NCBI GenBank assembly: GCA_035631615.1
Contig: DASQIK010000031.1
Span: 1 to 35,854 of the forward strand
Length of the DNA: 35,854 nucleotides
Direction: 5' to 3'
Source: UBA5189 sp035631615
Lineage (GTDB): Bacteria; Chloroflexota; Limnocylindria; Limnocylindrales; CSP1-4
A program made the translations under genes and the position numbers. Below the pieces are notes generated by a model. It did not search any database. It was given only the letters and a program-made list of their open reading frames with translations, and had not been told where the DNA came from. Positions 14,703 to 22,325 of the stretch are shown piece after piece (positions within the stretch are counted from its first letter, which is position 1; each line of letters opens with the position of its first letter).

Positions 14703-15150
14703 TGCGCCACCCACGGTGGAATCTGCCAGGCAGGGAAGTTGTCCACCGTTCCCGCCCAGCCTGTGGGAACCCGGTGTATTCGCAACGCGCGTGGACGCAC
14801 TGTTATGTCGACGCAATGGGGAGAAGCCACCTGGGGTCCGTGGAAGGCGGCGCGACCGGCGCCGCGCGGATGGGGCCGGACGCTCAGTTGCCCACCGGCT
14901 TCCCGGTGTCGCATCCCCAGTCCCGGGTCAACCGCCCACCGTGGGCCCTGGGCCGTGCACCGTGGATCCGAACGGAGCCGAGCACGACGCTCCACCCGGT
15001 CCACACCATGATGATGATGATGACGGACCTGGAAGAATGAAGGAAGATACACACCTCGAATGACGCGGCTTCGCGGGAGCCGGGAACCCTGCGCGACGCA
15101 GCCCTCGTGTGTGAATCCTGGATCGACCCCGCCCATGGAGTGGACCTGAC
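14703..15150 (+). other. Putative replication origin (oriC) in the dnaA-dnaN spacer
   Basis: A 450-base non-coding gap between dnaA and dnaN, the usual oriC position. DnaA-box-like 9-mers relative to TTGTCCACA/TTATCCACA are TTGTCCACC (14739-14747), TGTGGGAAC on the opposite strand (14762-14770), TTGCCCACC (14888-14896) and CGGTCCACA (14997-15005); several weaker CCGTGGA cores lie between. The boxes are imperfect, as expected in a GC-rich genome. The least GC-rich stretch is 15003-15062, right after the last box, and could be the unwinding element. The dnaN Shine-Dalgarno GGAG (15137-15140) is at the end. Confidence 0.55.
15008..15022 (+). repeat. (ATG)5 trinucleotide run beside a DnaA-box-like site
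   Basis: Five ATG triplets in tandem start 3 bases after CGGTCCACA (14997-15005). It stands out from the GC-rich surroundings and lies at the start of the possible unwinding region. It is not the dnaN start: an ORF from it ends after about ten codons. Confidence 0.7.
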
Positions 15151-16269
15151 GTGAAGCTCTCGGTCATGCAGGAGAACCTGGCCCGCGGCCTTGCCGTCGT
15201 GAGCCGAGCGGTCTCCAACAGGAGCACGCTGCCCGTGCTGGCGAACGTCCTCCTCAAGACCGAGGACGGCGGCCTCCGCCTCACGACGACGAACCTCGAG
15301 ATCGGGCTCGTGTACTGGGTACCGGGCAAGGTAGAGATGGACGGGTCGACGACGGTGCCGGCGCGGCTCCTCGCCGACCTCGTGAGCTCGCTCTCGGGTG
15401 GCGACCGCATCGACCTCGAGACCGGCGCCGGCGAGACACTTCACCTCACCTCCGGTCGCTTCGAGTCGCACGTCAAGGGCATCGATGCCGACGAGTTCCC
15501 GTCGATCCAGCCGACCGGCGAGCGACCGACCACGCGCATCGCGCAGAACGTCCTCAAGCGCGCCCTCGAGGAGACGGCCTTCGCGGCCGCGACCGACGAG
15601 GCCCGCCCGATCCTGACCGGCGTCCTGTGCCGCTTCGACGGCGAGACCGTGACGCTCGCCGCAGCGGATAACTACCGCATCGCGGTGAAGACGATCCCGA
15701 TCCTCGACCCGGTCAGCGAGACCAGCGTCGTCGTCCCGGCGCGAGCGCTCACCGAGCTGATGCGGGTGCTCACCGACACGGACGACCCGGTCGACGTGGT
15801 CCTCGCCCAGGCGCGCAACCAGATCCTGTTCCACCTCGAGGGGATCGACCTGGTCAGCCGCCTGATCGACGGGCAATTCCCCAACTATCAGTCCGTCCTG
15901 CCGAAGGGCCACACCACGCGGGCGGTCCTCGATCGCGAGGAGCTCCTGCGAGCGGTCCGGCCCGCGGCGCTCATCGCCCACGAGTCGGCGAACATCGTGA
16001 AGCTCCAGATCTCGGCGAACGGCGAGTCCGGGATCACCGTGAGCGCCAACGCGGAGGTCGGCGATCACGTCGGCCAGGTGGAGGCGAAGGTCGAGGGCGA
16101 CGGCACATCGATCGCGTTCAACGCGAAGTACCTCGCGGACGTGCTCGAGAAGGTGACCGCGGACCAGTTCGCCCTCGAGCTGCAGGGCCCGCTCGCGCCC
16201 GGCGTGTTCAAGCCCATCGGCGACGACCTGTACGTGCACGTGGTGATGCCCGTCCGCACGACGTCGTAA
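15151..16269 (+). CDS. dnaN: DNA polymerase III beta sliding clamp
   Basis: Processivity clamp of the replicase, a head-to-tail dimer around DNA. The 372 residues have the three clamp domains (about 1-120, 128-246, 250-372). Family markers include LARGLAVVSRAVSNRSTLPVL, DEFPSIQPTGE, FAAATDEARPILTGVL, LIDGQFPNYQSVLP and the C-terminal YVHVVMPVR that forms the partner-binding pocket edge. Start GTG 15151 with GGAG 10 bases upstream. Followed by recF after 24 bases. Confidence 0.98.
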   Translation: MKLSVMQENLARGLAVVSRAVSNRSTLPVLANVLLKTEDGGLRLTTTNLEIGLVYWVPGKVEMDGSTTVPARLLADLVSSLSGGDRIDLETGAGETLHLTSGRFESHVKGIDADEFPSIQPTGERPTTRIAQNVLKRALEETAFAAATDEARPILTGVLCRFDGETVTLAAADNYRIAVKTIPILDPVSETSVVVPARALTELMRVLTDTDDPVDVVLAQARNQILFHLEGIDLVSRLIDGQFPNYQSVLPKGHTTRAVLDREELLRAVRPAALIAHESANIVKLQISANGESGITVSANAEVGDHVGQVEAKVEGDGTSIAFNAKYLADVLEKVTADQFALELQGPLAPGVFKPIGDDLYVHVVMPVRTTS

Positions 16270-16293
16270 CCCGGCTGCGGGCGGCCGGATCAC

Positions 16294-17469
16294 ATGGCGG
16301 GACTGCTCGAGTCGCTCAGGCTCACGGATCTCAGGGCGTATGCGAGCCTCGTGGCCGAGTTCGGGCCGGGCCCGCAGCTCGTCTGGGGCCCGAACGCAGC
16401 GGGCAAGACGAGCCTGCTCGAGGCGATGGTCATCCTCGCGCGTGGCGCATCGCACCGAACGACGGCCGACGTCGAGCTGATCCGGTGGGGCTCCGACGTG
16501 ACGCGGATCGTCGGGCTGTCGGCGGGCGACGAGATCGAGGTCGGGCTGGTTCGCCCCGGCTCCGCGGCGGCGGCCGGCGGCGCGCGCAAGCGGGTCCGGG
16601 TGAACGGCGTCGCCCGGCGGGCGACCGCGCTCTCGGAGCGGCTGCGCGTGGTCCTGTTCGCGCCCGAGGACATGCTCCTGGTGGCGGGCTCGCCGGCCCT
16701 GCGCCGGGGCACGCTGGACCACCTCGCCGCGACACTGTTTCCGGGCTACGCGAGCGACCTCGCGACGTACGGTCGCGCGCTCCAGCAGCGCAACGGGCTG
16801 CTCCGGGCGATTCGGGACGAGGCCGCCTCGCGGGAGGAGCTCCGGTATTGGGATCGGCCGCTCCTCGACTCGGGTGGCGCAGTGGTGGCGACGCGCCACG
16901 ACCTGCTGGCACAGCTGGCCGGTCCGCTTGCCGCGGCCCACGCAGAGATCGCGCCCGAGGAGGCCGCGGCCGGAGCGCTGGCCCTGGAGTACGTCACGAA
17001 CGCGCCGCTGTTTCCCGGTGAGAGCCCGCGCGATGCGCTCGCCCGCCGGCTGGCAGAGACCGCCGAGAAGGAGCTCTGGAACGGGACGACCCTCGTGGGA
17101 CCGCACCGCGACGACCTCGCGTTCGTCATGGAGGGCCGCGACCTCGCCGCCTTCGCCTCGCGCGGCCAGCAGCGCACGGCGATCCTCGCCCTCAAGCTCG
17201 CCGAGCTGGACCTGGTGACGGCCCACGACGCGCGGCCGCCGCTCCTCCTGCTCGACGACGTGTTCAGCGAGCTCGATCCCGGTCGCCGGGCGCACCTGGT
17301 CCGCCGGATCGCCGATCTCCCGCAGGCGTTCGTGACGACGACGACGCTCGACGACCTCGACCCGGCTCTCCGCGCCATCGCGACGCCCTGGGAGGTTCGC
17401 GCGGGCGACGCGGGCGCCCAGCTCGTGGGTGCGGCCTTCACGACGGCATCCGGAGCGCACTGGGCATGA
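16294..17469 (+). CDS. recF: DNA replication/repair protein RecF
   Basis: SMC-like ATPase that loads RecA at gaps with RecO and RecR. The 391 residues show Walker A GPNAAGKTS (32-40), the expected LRLTDLRAYASL start, the ABC-type signature region FASRGQQRTAILALKLAELDL split around SRGQQR, and Walker B LLLLDDVFSELDPGRR. ATG at 16294; weak Shine-Dalgarno. The stop overlaps the dciA start (ATGA), giving the dnaN-recF-dciA order seen in actinobacteria and relatives. No gyrB follows. Confidence 0.96.
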   Translation: MAGLLESLRLTDLRAYASLVAEFGPGPQLVWGPNAAGKTSLLEAMVILARGASHRTTADVELIRWGSDVTRIVGLSAGDEIEVGLVRPGSAAAAGGARKRVRVNGVARRATALSERLRVVLFAPEDMLLVAGSPALRRGTLDHLAATLFPGYASDLATYGRALQQRNGLLRAIRDEAASREELRYWDRPLLDSGGAVVATRHDLLAQLAGPLAAAHAEIAPEEAAAGALALEYVTNAPLFPGESPRDALARRLAETAEKELWNGTTLVGPHRDDLAFVMEGRDLAAFASRGQQRTAILALKLAELDLVTAHDARPPLLLLDDVFSELDPGRRAHLVRRIADLPQAFVTTTTLDDLDPALRAIATPWEVRAGDAGAQLVGAAFTTASGAHWA

Positions 17470-17801
17470 CCGACGACGAGGACCAGCCGCGCCGCCGCCG
17501 CCCGATGTCGCGGATCGGCGACCTCGTGCCGGTGGCCGCTGCCCGCCTCGGGCTGCAGGACGAGCTCCGCCGAGCCCGGCTCCTGGCGACATTCGAGGCG
17601 ATCGTGGCCGAGCTCGCCCCCGCGGCCCATGGCGCGTGCCGCGCCGTGCGCATGGATGGCGAGACGCTGCTCGTCGAGGCCGACGCGCCGATCGTGGGCC
17701 AGGAGCTGCTGCTCCACGCCGACGAGCTGGCCGCCGCGTTCCGCAGGGCACCGGGCGGCGCCGACGTACGTCAGCTGCGCGTAACGGTGCGCCGCCGTTA
17801 G
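17466..17801 (+). CDS. dciA: DciA-like DUF721 protein (candidate replicative-helicase loader)
   Basis: A 111-residue protein of the DUF721 family, which includes the DciA helicase operator/loader of bacteria lacking DnaC or DnaI. It has a basic head (RRRRPMSRIGDLVPVAAARL) and an alpha-beta KH-like core (LLATFEAIVAELAPAA, MDGETLLVEADAPIVGQELL, LRVTVRRR). Coupled to recF by ATGA, a typical location. Confidence 0.8.
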   Translation: MTDDEDQPRRRRPMSRIGDLVPVAAARLGLQDELRRARLLATFEAIVAELAPAAHGACRAVRMDGETLLVEADAPIVGQELLLHADELAAAFRRAPGGADVRQLRVTVRRR

Positions 17802-17873
17802 GCGTCACCTCGGAACCCGCGGCACCCCGTGCGATAATCCCCGCCCGCCCCAGCAACCTGGCAGAGGACCGCA

Positions 17874-20120
17874 GTGGCCCACCGGATCCAGATGAAGCTC
17901 GGCGTCGTCCCCGACGCTGAGCGCGCCCCCGATTCGCCGGACACCGCGCTCCATATCGAGCCGCGCGTCGGCGCCCAGACGCGGACGAAGGGCCATCTCT
18001 ATCTCCTCGTGACCTCGCGCGTGCCCGGGGCGCGCGCCCGCGACGCCACACGCCTCGTCGCCGACGCGATCCGGAGCGAGTACTACTACGACGAATCGGC
18101 GGGGATCCGGGTGTGCCTGGTCAAGGCGATCCAGGTCGCGAACAAGCGGCTCAGCCATGCCCGCGAGCGGAGCGCCCTCGGCAGCGCTGACCCTGGCCCG
18201 ATCGGGGTCGGGCTGGCGGTGGTCCGTGACAACGAGCTGTATGTGTGCACCGTCGGGCCGGCCGAGGCATACCTGAACCGCGGCGCGCGCCTGTCGACAC
18301 TCCCCGACCCGCATCGCGATCGAGGCCTGCCCTCGCCCGACGTGGAGCCGGACGTCTGGCGCGGCGAGATCAACGTCGGCGATCAGCTGGTCCTCGTGTC
18401 CCCGTCGGTGGTCGGGGCGCTCGGCGCCGACGTGCTCAAGGACGCGCTGGTCACGCTCCACCCGCAGTCGGCCGTGGAATCGCTGACCGCGAGGTTCCAC
18501 GCCGGCGGCGGGACCGGCAGCGACGGGACGCTGATCATCGAGGCCGCGGAGATCGCGGTCACCCGCTCGGGCGTCGTGCCGGTTCCGGTGCGACCCGCCG
18601 AGCCGCTCGCGGGCATGCCCGATCGATCGCCGATCCCGCTCGCGGACTCCGTCGCAGGTGGCCTCGCAGCAGCCCAGCACGGCGCGCGGCGCGCGCGCGG
18701 CGCGGCGGGCGGGGTGCTCTATCGCCTGCTGACCGGCATCCAGGATCGCCTGCCGAGCCGTGGCGTCCCGAACCGGCGCGTCACCCCGCTGAGCACGCGC
18801 CGGGAGATGCAGCGCCGGGCGGCCATGGCACTGCTCGCGCTCGTGGTCGTCGTCGGCGGCCTGGGCGCCGCCGCGTTCCTCCTCGGCGGCCGGCACCCGA
18901 CCGGGTCTGCGATCGCGACCCTCGACGCGGCGCAGGGAGCCCTTGAGACCGCGCGCGGCGACCTCAGCCGAGTCGTCGGCCCGGGCGTCGACCTCGTCGT
19001 GAACGATCCGACCACGGCCGCGCGCCTCCTGACGGAGGCCTATACGAGCATCCAGACGGCCAGCTCGGGCGGGATCCCCACCTCGACCACCAGCCCGATC
19101 AAGACCCAGATCGTGGCCGCGCTCGATCGGCTGTACAGGATGACCGATGTCGCCTCCTCGCCGATCTTCACGTTCCCGGACACGCCGGCCGTCGACCTGA
19201 AGGCGCTGGTCCAGGGTCCGGACGGCGCGCCGTTCGTGCTCGATGCGGCGACGAAGACCGTGTACCGGATCGACCTCGCGAACCGGAAGGCCAGCGCGAT
19301 CTTCCGGGCCGGCAGCAAGCCGTCGACCGGCGGCACCGAGGGCACGCCGATGCTCCTCGCCGTCGGCGGTCGCGACCTGCTGATGGTCGACGACAAGAAC
19401 GTCGTCTGGCGCTGGCGCCCGGCGAACGCGACCGGGAAGGGCACCATCACCCGCGTCCAACCCGTCACCGGTGCCGCGTCATGGGGCAACGACGTGCTTG
19501 CGATCGGGACGTTCATCCGCGACGCCGAGCAGAACCTGTACAACCTGTACGTCGTCGACCCGTCCCAGCAGCAGATCCTGCGCTACTCCCCTGCCGCCGA
19601 CGGCGGCGGCTTCCCGGGGGCGCCGAACCCCTGGCTGACGGCCGCCCGCGACGTGAGTGGCGTCACCTCGATGTACATCGACGGGGACGTCTGGCTTGCC
19701 GACGGCGGCCAGATCCTCCGGCTGGTCAGCGGCAACAGCGCGGGCTGGACAGCCGCGGCACCGGGCGACTCGGTGATCCGTGGCACGCCCGCCTACCGGA
19801 TCATCTCGTCGGCATCCGATCGACGAACCGGGACCCTCTACGGCTACGACCCCGCTCACCAGCGCCTGGTCGCCTTCTCGAAGGCGAGTGGCTCGTTCAT
19901 CGGGCAGTACCGGCTCGCCGACGGGGCGACCGGCTGGAGTGACATCCGCGGGTTCTACGTGCAGCAGGGCGTCGCTGGCGCGCCGGACACGATCGTCTGG
20001 CTCAGCGCCAAGGGGATCCAGAGCGCCCTCCTCCAGCCGGCGGGCACCGGGCCGGGCGGATCGCCGTCGCCGAGCTCGGCGGCGTCGCCAGCAGCGGCGT
20101 CGCCAGCCGCCAGTCGGTGA
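17874..20120 (+). CDS. Membrane-anchored PP2C-like pseudophosphatase with propeller-like ectodomain
   Basis: A 748-residue protein. Residues about 20-235 have the outline of a PPM/PP2C phosphatase (LYVCTVGPAEAYLNRGARLSTLPDPHR against the usual VGDSRAYL; GDQLVLVSPSVVGAL against SDGL; GSDGTLIIEAAE at the end), but the metal-binding DGMGG motif is replaced by TSRVPG, and the Asp of GDSRAYL and of SDGL are lost. Only the last Asp (GSDGT) remains, so catalysis is unlikely. A membrane helix (about 316-340) follows, then an extracytoplasmic region whose repeated strands (about 430-720, e.g. PFVLDAATKTVYRIDLANRK, LLMVDDKNVVWRW, MYIDGDVWLADGGQILRL) look like a beta-propeller, and an Ala/Pro/Ser tail. 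GATAAT (17833-17838) could be its -10; start GTG 17874 after AGAGGA. Coupled to the rhomboid gene. Confidence 0.7.
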   Translation: MAHRIQMKLGVVPDAERAPDSPDTALHIEPRVGAQTRTKGHLYLLVTSRVPGARARDATRLVADAIRSEYYYDESAGIRVCLVKAIQVANKRLSHARERSALGSADPGPIGVGLAVVRDNELYVCTVGPAEAYLNRGARLSTLPDPHRDRGLPSPDVEPDVWRGEINVGDQLVLVSPSVVGALGADVLKDALVTLHPQSAVESLTARFHAGGGTGSDGTLIIEAAEIAVTRSGVVPVPVRPAEPLAGMPDRSPIPLADSVAGGLAAAQHGARRARGAAGGVLYRLLTGIQDRLPSRGVPNRRVTPLSTRREMQRRAAMALLALVVVVGGLGAAAFLLGGRHPTGSAIATLDAAQGALETARGDLSRVVGPGVDLVVNDPTTAARLLTEAYTSIQTASSGGIPTSTTSPIKTQIVAALDRLYRMTDVASSPIFTFPDTPAVDLKALVQGPDGAPFVLDAATKTVYRIDLANRKASAIFRAGSKPSTGGTEGTPMLLAVGGRDLLMVDDKNVVWRWRPANATGKGTITRVQPVTGAASWGNDVLAIGTFIRDAEQNLYNLYVVDPSQQQILRYSPAADGGGFPGAPNPWLTAARDVSGVTSMYIDGDVWLADGGQILRLVSGNSAGWTAAAPGDSVIRGTPAYRIISSASDRRTGTLYGYDPAHQRLVAFSKASGSFIGQYRLADGATGWSDIRGFYVQQGVAGAPDTIVWLSAKGIQSALLQPAGTGPGGSPSPSSAASPAAASPAASR

Positions 20121-20854
20121 TCCCGCTTCGCGATCGGAACCCGACGCGTCGGACACCGGTTGTCACGTACTCCCTGATCGGCCTGTGCGTCGTCGCGTTC
20201 GCGGGCGAGCTGTTGATCACGGCGGCGAACGGCGACGCGGGCCTCGAGCGCTTCTTCGAGCAGTGGGGCGCCGTCCCGGCGGACATCACCCGTGCGCTCG
20301 AATCGCGCAACTACTTCGGGCAGGCGATGCTCGGGGTGATCACGAGCATGTTCCTGCACGGCGGCTGGCTGCACCTGCTCGGCAACATGCTGTTCCTGTG
20401 GATCTTCGGGAACAACGTCGAGGATCGCATCGGGCGGCTCCCGTTCCTGCTGTTCTACCTCATCGGGGGCATCGCGGCGGCGCTCAGCCAGGTGGTCATC
20501 GATCCGCACGCGACGGTCCCGCTCGTCGGCGCCTCGGGGGCGATCGCCGCGGCACTCGGTGCCTACATCGTGCTGTTCCCGGGAGCCCGGATCCTGTCGC
20601 TCGTCTTCCTCGGCTTCTTCTACCAGCTCCTCGAGGTGCCCGCGCTGGTGGTCCTCGGGTACTGGTTCGCGCTCCAGCTGCTGAGCGGCGTGACCGCGCT
20701 CGGGGCGGAGACGGCGAACGGCAGCGTGGCCTTTTTCGCGCACATCGGCGGGTTTGCGCTGGGCATGCTGGTGGGCCTGATCCTGCGCCTCAGCGGGGCG
20801 GGGTCCGCGCGCCGGGGGCCCCCGCTCAACCCCGCGCTCGGCCCGATGGGATAA
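20117..20854 (+). CDS. Rhomboid-family intramembrane serine protease
   Basis: A 245-residue polytopic protease cleaving transmembrane substrates. The catalytic Ser140 is in GASGAIAAALGAY and His209 in FFAHIGGFALG; the oxyanion-side HGGWLHLLGNMLFLW contains H86 and N90. Seven hydrophobic segments are visible (first about 15-36), followed by a short Pro/Arg tail. An insert between TM1 and the active core (residues 40-70) includes GAVPADITRALESRNYFG. GTG 20117 overlaps the upstream stop (GTGA), so it is made with the PP2C-like propeller protein, a possible substrate or partner. Confidence 0.93.
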   Translation: MIPLRDRNPTRRTPVVTYSLIGLCVVAFAGELLITAANGDAGLERFFEQWGAVPADITRALESRNYFGQAMLGVITSMFLHGGWLHLLGNMLFLWIFGNNVEDRIGRLPFLLFYLIGGIAAALSQVVIDPHATVPLVGASGAIAAALGAYIVLFPGARILSLVFLGFFYQLLEVPALVVLGYWFALQLLSGVTALGAETANGSVAFFAHIGGFALGMLVGLILRLSGAGSARRGPPLNPALGPMG

Positions 20855-20855
20855 T
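20850..20855 (+). promoter_or_regulatory. -10-like GATAAT just upstream of the bifunctional-nuclease gene
   Basis: GATAAT overlaps the rhomboid stop codon and ends 6 bases before the next ATG (20862). This is the leaderless spacing also seen at 5161, 7066 and 9241. No clear -35. Confidence 0.35.
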
Positions 20856-20861
20856 CCCGCC

Positions 20862-21482
20862 ATGGGCCGGCTCGTCGAGATGGTCATCGAGAGCGTTCGC
20901 GTGCACATGCTCTCGAACCGGCACGTCGTCATCCTGAAGGACACCGAGGATGACCGCTACCTCCCGATCTGGATCGGCGCCTGGGAGGCGAGCGCGATCG
21001 CGATGCGGCTGCAGGGCCTGACCGCGGAGCGGCCACTCACCCACGACCTGTTTGCCGCGGCGCTCGACCAGCTCGGCGTTCGCGTCGAGCGCGTGGTGAT
21101 CTCCGAGCTCGCCGACGAGACATACCACGCACGGATCCACCTCGAGCACGACGGCAACCGCGTCGAGGTCGATGCGCGCCCGTCCGACGCGATCGCGCTG
21201 GCGGTGCGCGTCGAGGTCCCGATCCTGGCCGATGAAGACGTCCTCGCGCAGGCCGCCCTGGCGGCCGACCCGGACGAGGCGATCGCGGAGGATCCCGGCT
21301 CCGGGCCGGACGATGCGCCGGGTGGCGGCGCCGTCGAGCGCTCCCGATCCGGACGGCTCCCGCTCGAGTCGGTCGGCAACGCCCCCGCCGATCCGCGGCT
21401 CGCGATGTTCCGGGACTTCGTCAACTCCCTGGAGCACGATCAGGGCGCCGGCCCCCCCGAAAGCGGCGACCGCCGAAGCTGA
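20862..21482 (+). CDS. Bifunctional nuclease family protein (BFN, DUF151)
   Basis: A 206-residue protein. Residues 1-125 are the BFN domain (MVIESVRVHMLSNRHVVILK, YLPIWIGAWEASAIAMRLQG, RPLTHDLFAAALDQLG, VEVDARPSDAIALAVR), found as DNase/RNase in plants and as a conserved protein of unclear role in many bacteria. The UVR domain often fused to it is missing; instead an acidic, Gly/Pro-rich tail (126-206) ends with LAMFRDFVNSLEHDQGA. ATG 20862 is used; the ATG at codon 7 is an alternative that fits the usual family start. Confidence 0.85.
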   Translation: MGRLVEMVIESVRVHMLSNRHVVILKDTEDDRYLPIWIGAWEASAIAMRLQGLTAERPLTHDLFAAALDQLGVRVERVVISELADETYHARIHLEHDGNRVEVDARPSDAIALAVRVEVPILADEDVLAQAALAADPDEAIAEDPGSGPDDAPGGGAVERSRSGRLPLESVGNAPADPRLAMFRDFVNSLEHDQGAGPPESGDRRS

Positions 21483-21526
21483 CCCTCGGGAGCCGCGCGA
21501 GGCGTGCGTTCGCGGCGCGCGTCAGC
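21478..21526. terminator. Inverted repeat spanning two convergent stop codons
   Basis: GCTGAC (21478-21483) and GTCAGC (21521-21526) are perfect complements and each includes the stop codon of its gene (BFN on plus, GT2 on minus). The interior is extremely GC-rich with further pairing (CGCGCG repeats). A bidirectional termination structure is plausible; no U tract. Confidence 0.4.
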
Positions 21527-22325
21527 CCAGGATCGGCGTGCCTCGGGCCAGGGCTTTGCGAGGGGCGGCCCAGAGGCGGAGGCGCAGCGCCCAGAAGTCG
21601 CGCACGGCACGGAAGACGACGTGCGGCCTCGCGCCGGTGGCGCTGCCGGCGGTGCGCGGGTAGTGCGGCACGCCCACCTCGTCGACTCGCCGGCCGCGGG
21701 CGCTGAGCTTGATCAGGAGCTCCGCCGAGAAGAACGCGCCGCCGGACTCCACCGACACGCCCTCGAGCGAACGGCGCGTGAACAGCTTGCAGGCGCAGTC
21801 GACGTCGCGGACCTTGAGCCCGAAGAACAGCCGGTTGGCCCAGCGATAGGCGCGCGCGTACAGCGTGCGGATCAGCGGATCGGCGCGCCGGATGCGATAG
21901 CCCACGACCGCATCGGCCGAGCCGGCCTGCAGCCGGCCGATCAGCCGGCCGAGGTCGACGACCTTGAACTGGCGATCGCCGTCGGTGAACGCGAGGTGAT
22001 CGAACCGGGCGGCAGCGAAGCCCGTCCGGAGCGCGGCGCCGTATCCGAGGTTGGTGGCGTGGTGGACGGCGCGGACCTCAGGGTGAGCCGCGGCGAGCGC
22101 GTCGGCGAGCGCCGGCGTCGCGTCCCTCGACCCGTCATCGACGATGACGATCTCGAACGTCTCGGCCAGCGATGGCAGCGTGTCCAGCGCCTCCGCCACG
22201 AGCCCCTGGAGGTTCGCCTCCTCGTCGTGGGCCGGGAAGAAGTACGACAGCGAGGGCAGCCTCGAGCCCGCTTCGTTCGCCGCGCTCGCGCGGGGAGCGG
22301 GCGCCGTCGCGGTCGGGGGGGTCAC
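21522..22325 (-). CDS. GT2 glycosyltransferase, polyprenyl-phosphate-mannose-synthase-like
   Basis: About 267 residues, soluble GT-A enzyme. Motifs: SLSYFFPAHDEEANLQGL (nucleotide-sugar site), EIVIVDDGSRDATPALADAL, the DXD-type FTDGDRQF, then DVDCACKLFTRR and GGAFFSAELLIKLSARGRRV, the pattern of dolichyl-phosphate mannose synthases and Ppm1-type enzymes. No membrane segments. I set the start at GTG 22325, overlapping the stop of the DUF2723 gene (GTGA); GTG 22358 would add 11 residues. As third gene after two GT-C proteins, it probably makes the polyprenyl-phosphate-linked sugar they use. Confidence 0.85.
   Translation of the reverse strand: MTPPTATAPAPRASAANEAGSRLPSLSYFFPAHDEEANLQGLVAEALDTLPSLAETFEIVIVDDGSRDATPALADALAAAHPEVRAVHHATNLGYGAALRTGFAAARFDHLAFTDGDRQFKVVDLGRLIGRLQAGSADAVVGYRIRRADPLIRTLYARAYRWANRLFFGLKVRDVDCACKLFTRRSLEGVSVESGGAFFSAELLIKLSARGRRVDEVGVPHYPRTAGSATGARPHVVFRAVRDFWALRLRLWAAPRKALARGTPILG

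Noticed and set aside
15008..15022. (ATG)5 as a translation start for dnaN or as Bacillus-type DnaA-trios
   Set aside because: The frame ends after about ten codons, and DnaA-trios read TAG/TAA 5' to 3', which this run is not on either strand.
14884..18051. A minus-strand open frame of over 1000 codons opposite dnaN-recF-dciA
   Set aside because: It is Arg/Asp/Gly-rich and antisense to three clear genes; such frames are a GC-rich codon-position artefact.
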